NCBI GenBank assembly: GCA_013329865.1 | Contig: DUJJ01000033.1 | Coordinates: 1 to 9,096 of the forward strand | DNA length: 9,096 nucleotides | DNA from: Candidatus Poseidoniaceae archaeon | Lineage (GTDB): Archaea > Thermoplasmatota > Poseidoniia > Poseidoniales > Poseidoniaceae | Direction: 5' to 3' | Part shown: piece by piece, positions 6,853 to 9,096 of the stretch | Numbering within the stretch: position 1 is the first letter of the stretch | Layout: each line of letters begins with the position of its first letter | Notes under the pieces: model-generated | Database searches by the model: none | The model's input: the letters and a program-made list of their open reading frames with translations, nothing else | Told to the model about the DNA's origin: nothing | Position numbers and translations under genes: made by a program

Positions 6853-8241
6853 GTGGCTCGAACTCCATACCACATGGCTGAATTGGTCAATTCGTGGGAA
6901 CAACCAATCAATACTGGGGAAATTCCGCCAGACAGCACTACGTTCGACGCCATTGTAGTAGGCGGAGGTCCGGGTGGGTCATCGGCTGCAGGTTACCTCG
7001 CTATGGCTGGAAAGTCCGTATTGCTATTAGAGAAGGGTCTTTGGCCTCGCGATAAAGTCTGTGGTGATGCTGTAGGAGGGAAATCCCTTGGCCATGTTAA
7101 GGCGCTAGGAGTCAAAGAAACCTTAGAAAAATCCCCACATTTTAGAGTAACTGGAATTAAATTCTCATCGCCAAAAGGCAACACAGTAAGAGTAGCGCTG
7201 CCTGAGGAAGATGTTCAAAGGCTTGAAGCTGGTTATTCTCTGCCGAGAAAACAATTCGATCACCTGTTATTTGACAAATGTCAACAATTAGTGCGAGAGA
7301 ATGGCGGTAAGGTTATTCAAGATTGTTTGGTTACTGGAGTTTTGTTTGATGATGGTAAAGGTGGAGAAGACCCAGGGAACGGTAGTGGAAATCGCCGCCA
7401 TGCAAAAGGCGTATCAGTAAAAGTAGGAGGTCGCAAAGGAGAGGAAAGAACCTACTATTCGACAGAGATTGTTGGTGCTGCAGGGTATCAATGCCCTGTT
7501 GCAAAAGCCGTAGTTAGAGATTCCTTTGATGAAGTATTGGTCGACAATACGCACTTTTGTGACGGTTATCGAGAATATTGGCGTAATGTCAAGGGATGCG
7601 GTGATGGAGTTGGTGATATTGAAATACACTTTGTCGACTCTGTGGTGCCCGGATACTTTTGGATATTCCCCGTTTCCAAGGACGTAGTTAATGTCGGAAT
7701 TGGTATGGTAGTAAGTCTACTGGAAAAAGAAAAGAAAAAACTGCGCTTGTTACAGAAGGACGTTATTGAAAATCACCCTTTGTTCAAAGAACGATTTGCT
7801 GATGCAGATATGATAAGAGGTAGCGGCAGAGGATGGGCATTACCTTTTGGTTCGCCGCGTAAGAAAGCCAAGCATCAACCGCGCCGGGCGAGTATGAACG
7901 GCATTCGTTTGGTTGGCGACTCAGCATCACTGGTTGACCCATTTTCCGGTGAAGGAGTTGGTAATGCATTAGTCACCGGTGAGTTGGCTGCTAAACACAT
8001 AATAGATGGTAAATCGCCCGACGAATATCAAACTGAAATGTGGCAAATTCTTGGCCCAGAGCTGACTAACTCTTACCGCATGCAAAAACTCAGCAGAAGA
8101 AAGTGGCTGCTCAACTGGTTCGTCGGGAAGGCGAGCAAAAAGCCCGAAATACAGGAAATGATGACCGAAATGATTGCCTCTAAAGAAGCACAGGAAAACC
8201 TTCATTCACCATGGTTCATGTTCAAGACACTGATGTTTTAG
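6853..8241 (+). CDS. Geranylgeranyl reductase-family FAD-dependent oxidoreductase
   Basis: A 462-residue flavoprotein likely to saturate isoprenoid double bonds, in archaea those of membrane-lipid geranylgeranyl chains. Residues 32-62 hold the Rossmann FAD motif (AIVVGGGPGGSSAAG, then LLLEKG with Glu60). RDKVCGDAVGG follows, with Cys70-Gly71, the cysteine region typical of these reductases. GYFWIFPVSKDVVNVGIG at 267-284 is the YxWxFP substrate-cavity motif, and GDSASLVDPFSGEGVGNA at 355-372 is the second FAD motif. Where relatives have a GADG motif this reads GAAG (Ala210). Residues ~167-195 form a Gly/Lys-rich, probably flexible insertion. The GTG at 6853 gives an N-terminal extension of about 30 residues before the FAD fold; the ATG at 6874 is an alternative start. 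Length exceeds the usual ~390-420 because of the extension and insertion. Bacterial and plant homologues act on chlorophyll or menaquinone chains, so lipid function is inferred. Confidence 0.88.
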   Translation: MARTPYHMAELVNSWEQPINTGEIPPDSTTFDAIVVGGGPGGSSAAGYLAMAGKSVLLLEKGLWPRDKVCGDAVGGKSLGHVKALGVKETLEKSPHFRVTGIKFSSPKGNTVRVALPEEDVQRLEAGYSLPRKQFDHLLFDKCQQLVRENGGKVIQDCLVTGVLFDDGKGGEDPGNGSGNRRHAKGVSVKVGGRKGEERTYYSTEIVGAAGYQCPVAKAVVRDSFDEVLVDNTHFCDGYREYWRNVKGCGDGVGDIEIHFVDSVVPGYFWIFPVSKDVVNVGIGMVVSLLEKEKKKLRLLQKDVIENHPLFKERFADADMIRGSGRGWALPFGSPRKKAKHQPRRASMNGIRLVGDSASLVDPFSGEGVGNALVTGELAAKHIIDGKSPDEYQTEMWQILGPELTNSYRMQKLSRRKWLLNWFVGKASKKPEIQEMMTEMIASKEAQENLHSPWFMFKTLMF

Positions 8242-8245
8242 GTGA
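8240..8245 (+). promoter_or_regulatory. Ribosome binding site overlapping the reductase stop codon
   Basis: AGGTGA starts inside the TAG stop of the reductase gene (8239-8241) and lies 4 nt before a GTG at 8250. It favours the GTG over the upstream ATG at 8211 as the start of the phosphatase and suggests translational coupling. Confidence 0.5.
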
Positions 8246-8249
8246 TTAT

Positions 8250-9035
8250 GTGGACAATAGCCTAAACGGAATTGATGCAGTATTTTTGGACTTGGATGGC
8301 ACAATATACCTTGGTGAAGAATTAATTCCGGGTGCGCTAGAATTTTTACAAAGATGCAGTGAAAACGGTATTAAGCGATTTTTCTTATCAAATAATTCTA
8401 GCCGCTCAGTTACGCAATACCTTGCCAAACTGCATAATCTTGGTATTCCCGCGAACCAAGAAGACATTCTGTTGTCAACCCACGACCTGTTAGCCTGGCT
8501 TGACAAAAACGGGGTGAGAAAAACCTGGTTAATCGGCACTGAAGGCATGCGAGCGATGCTTGAAACTCATGGTATTGCTACCACAAGTGAAGACCCTGAA
8601 TATGTAGTGTTAGGTTATGATACAGAAATATCTTATCAGAAAATCGCTCAAGGCAGTATCTATCTTCATCAAGGTACTCCGCTAGTAGCAAGTCACCCAG
8701 ACATGGTTTGTCCTTCACCTGAGGGAGGTCTGCCAGATGTTGGGGCTTATCTGGCGATGTTGAAAGCAACTACTGGAGTAGATCCCGTTCACATTACAGG
8801 TAAACCAAATGCCGGAATGATACTACATAAAATTGAACAATTGGGATTGTTGCCTCATCGGTGTGCCATGGTTGGTGACCGTCTATATACGGATATAGCG
8901 ATGGCGAACCGTGCTGGATGTGTTGGAATTCTTGTGCTATCTGGCGAGGCTACAATGGAAGATGTTGCGCTACTGGATGAGGCTGCTGAACAGTACCCCA
9001 CGCTTATTGTTGATAGTGTAGCCAATTTATTGTAG
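8250..9035 (+). CDS. NagD-like HAD-superfamily phosphatase
   Basis: A soluble 261-residue HAD hydrolase of the NagD/p-nitrophenyl-phosphatase group (C2 cap, class IIA). Motif I is FLDLDGTIYLG with nucleophile Asp14 and acid/base Asp16. Motif II is LSNNSS with Ser47, motif III is ITGKPNAGM with Lys185, and motif IV is VGDRLYTDIAMA with Asp210 and Asp215 for Mg2+. All catalytic residues are present, so it should be active. Relatives dephosphorylate small phosphates such as p-nitrophenyl phosphate, phosphoglycolate, glycerol phosphate or nucleotides, and the substrate cannot be read from sequence. The GTG start is preferred for its ribosome binding site and because DxDGT usually lies close to the N-terminus. 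The ATG at 8211 would add 13 residues and overlap the reductase gene by 31 bp. It is the second gene of a plus-strand unit behind the reductase, which makes a lipid-linked role possible but unproven. Confidence 0.9.
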   Translation: MDNSLNGIDAVFLDLDGTIYLGEELIPGALEFLQRCSENGIKRFFLSNNSSRSVTQYLAKLHNLGIPANQEDILLSTHDLLAWLDKNGVRKTWLIGTEGMRAMLETHGIATTSEDPEYVVLGYDTEISYQKIAQGSIYLHQGTPLVASHPDMVCPSPEGGLPDVGAYLAMLKATTGVDPVHITGKPNAGMILHKIEQLGLLPHRCAMVGDRLYTDIAMANRAGCVGILVLSGEATMEDVALLDEAAEQYPTLIVDSVANLL

Positions 9036-9039
9036 GTTG
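9034..9039 (+). promoter_or_regulatory. Weak ribosome binding site overlapping the phosphatase stop codon
   Basis: AGGTTG begins within the TAG stop of the phosphatase and precedes an ATG at 9044. The layout repeats the upstream junction: TAGGT, then a start codon 8 nt after the stop. Confidence 0.35.
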
Positions 9040-9043
9040 TATC

Positions 9044-9096
9044 ATGAGTCTAGTTAAACGATTTTCATGGCTAATTCAGCGCAGGAAAAAATTCCC
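9044..9096 (+). CDS. Start of a downstream gene, 3'-truncated by window end
   Basis: An ATG 8 nt after the phosphatase stop opens a frame with no stop through the last base (17 codons, beginning MSLVKRFSWLIQRRKKFP). It is short, basic and gives no family clue. Its spacing and stop-overlapping ribosome binding site match the reductase-phosphatase junction, so I read it as the third gene of the same unit. Chance openness over 53 bp cannot be excluded. Confidence 0.45.
   Translation, partial: MSLVKRFSWLIQRRKKF

Noticed and set aside
1..9096. CRISPR arrays, insertion sequences, toxin-antitoxin or phage genes
   Set aside because: No regularly spaced repeats, transposase motifs, terminal inverted repeats or phage-like proteins were seen on either strand.

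Overview
This window looks like a piece of a compact, moderate-GC prokaryotic chromosome, most plausibly from an uncultivated marine archaeon. Marine Group II/III Euryarchaeota is my best guess. That is an inference from three things: a geranylgeranyl-reductase-family flavoprotein of the archaeal-lipid type, a solute:sodium symporter carrying a C-terminal extracellular domain rich in N-glycosylation sequons, and very tight gene packing. No rRNA, tRNA, universal ribosomal gene, mobile element or CRISPR array is present to fix the taxonomy.

Layout, left to right. (1) A 5'-truncated sodium/solute symporter (SSS, PutP-like) on + with an unusual ~185-residue C-terminal ectodomain. (2) A convergent minus-strand PqqB-like metallo-beta-lactamase-fold hydrolase, 9 bp away. 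(3) A short divergent promoter region with an 8-bp inverted repeat, then a plus-strand 582-residue protein that I do not recognise. (4) A minus-strand two-gene unit, transcribed right to left: an EamA/DMT-family exporter followed after 2 bp by a trans-sulfuration PLP enzyme (cystathionine gamma-synthase/lyase type). Its end lies 1 bp from the end of the unknown gene. (5) A second divergent promoter region of about 80 bp. (6) A plus-strand unit of a geranylgeranyl-reductase-family FAD protein, a NagD-like HAD phosphatase, and the first codons of a third gene cut by the window end.

Likely joint roles: the EamA exporter and PLP enzyme are probably co-transcribed and suggest sulfur-amino-acid metabolism coupled to metabolite export. 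The reductase plus HAD phosphatase may belong to isoprenoid or membrane-lipid metabolism, but only the reductase points directly to it. The two junctions in the last unit share a TAGGT stop/ribosome-binding overlap followed by a start codon 8 nt after the stop, which looks like translational coupling.

I found no clear, self-evident novel multi-gene system. The best leads are the unknown 582-residue protein, the symporter ectodomain fusion, the motif substitutions in the reductase (Ala in place of the usual Asp of the DG motif) and in the PLP enzyme (SVN in place of NPT), and the inverted repeat between the two divergent genes. No stretch longer than about 110 bp lacks a gene.
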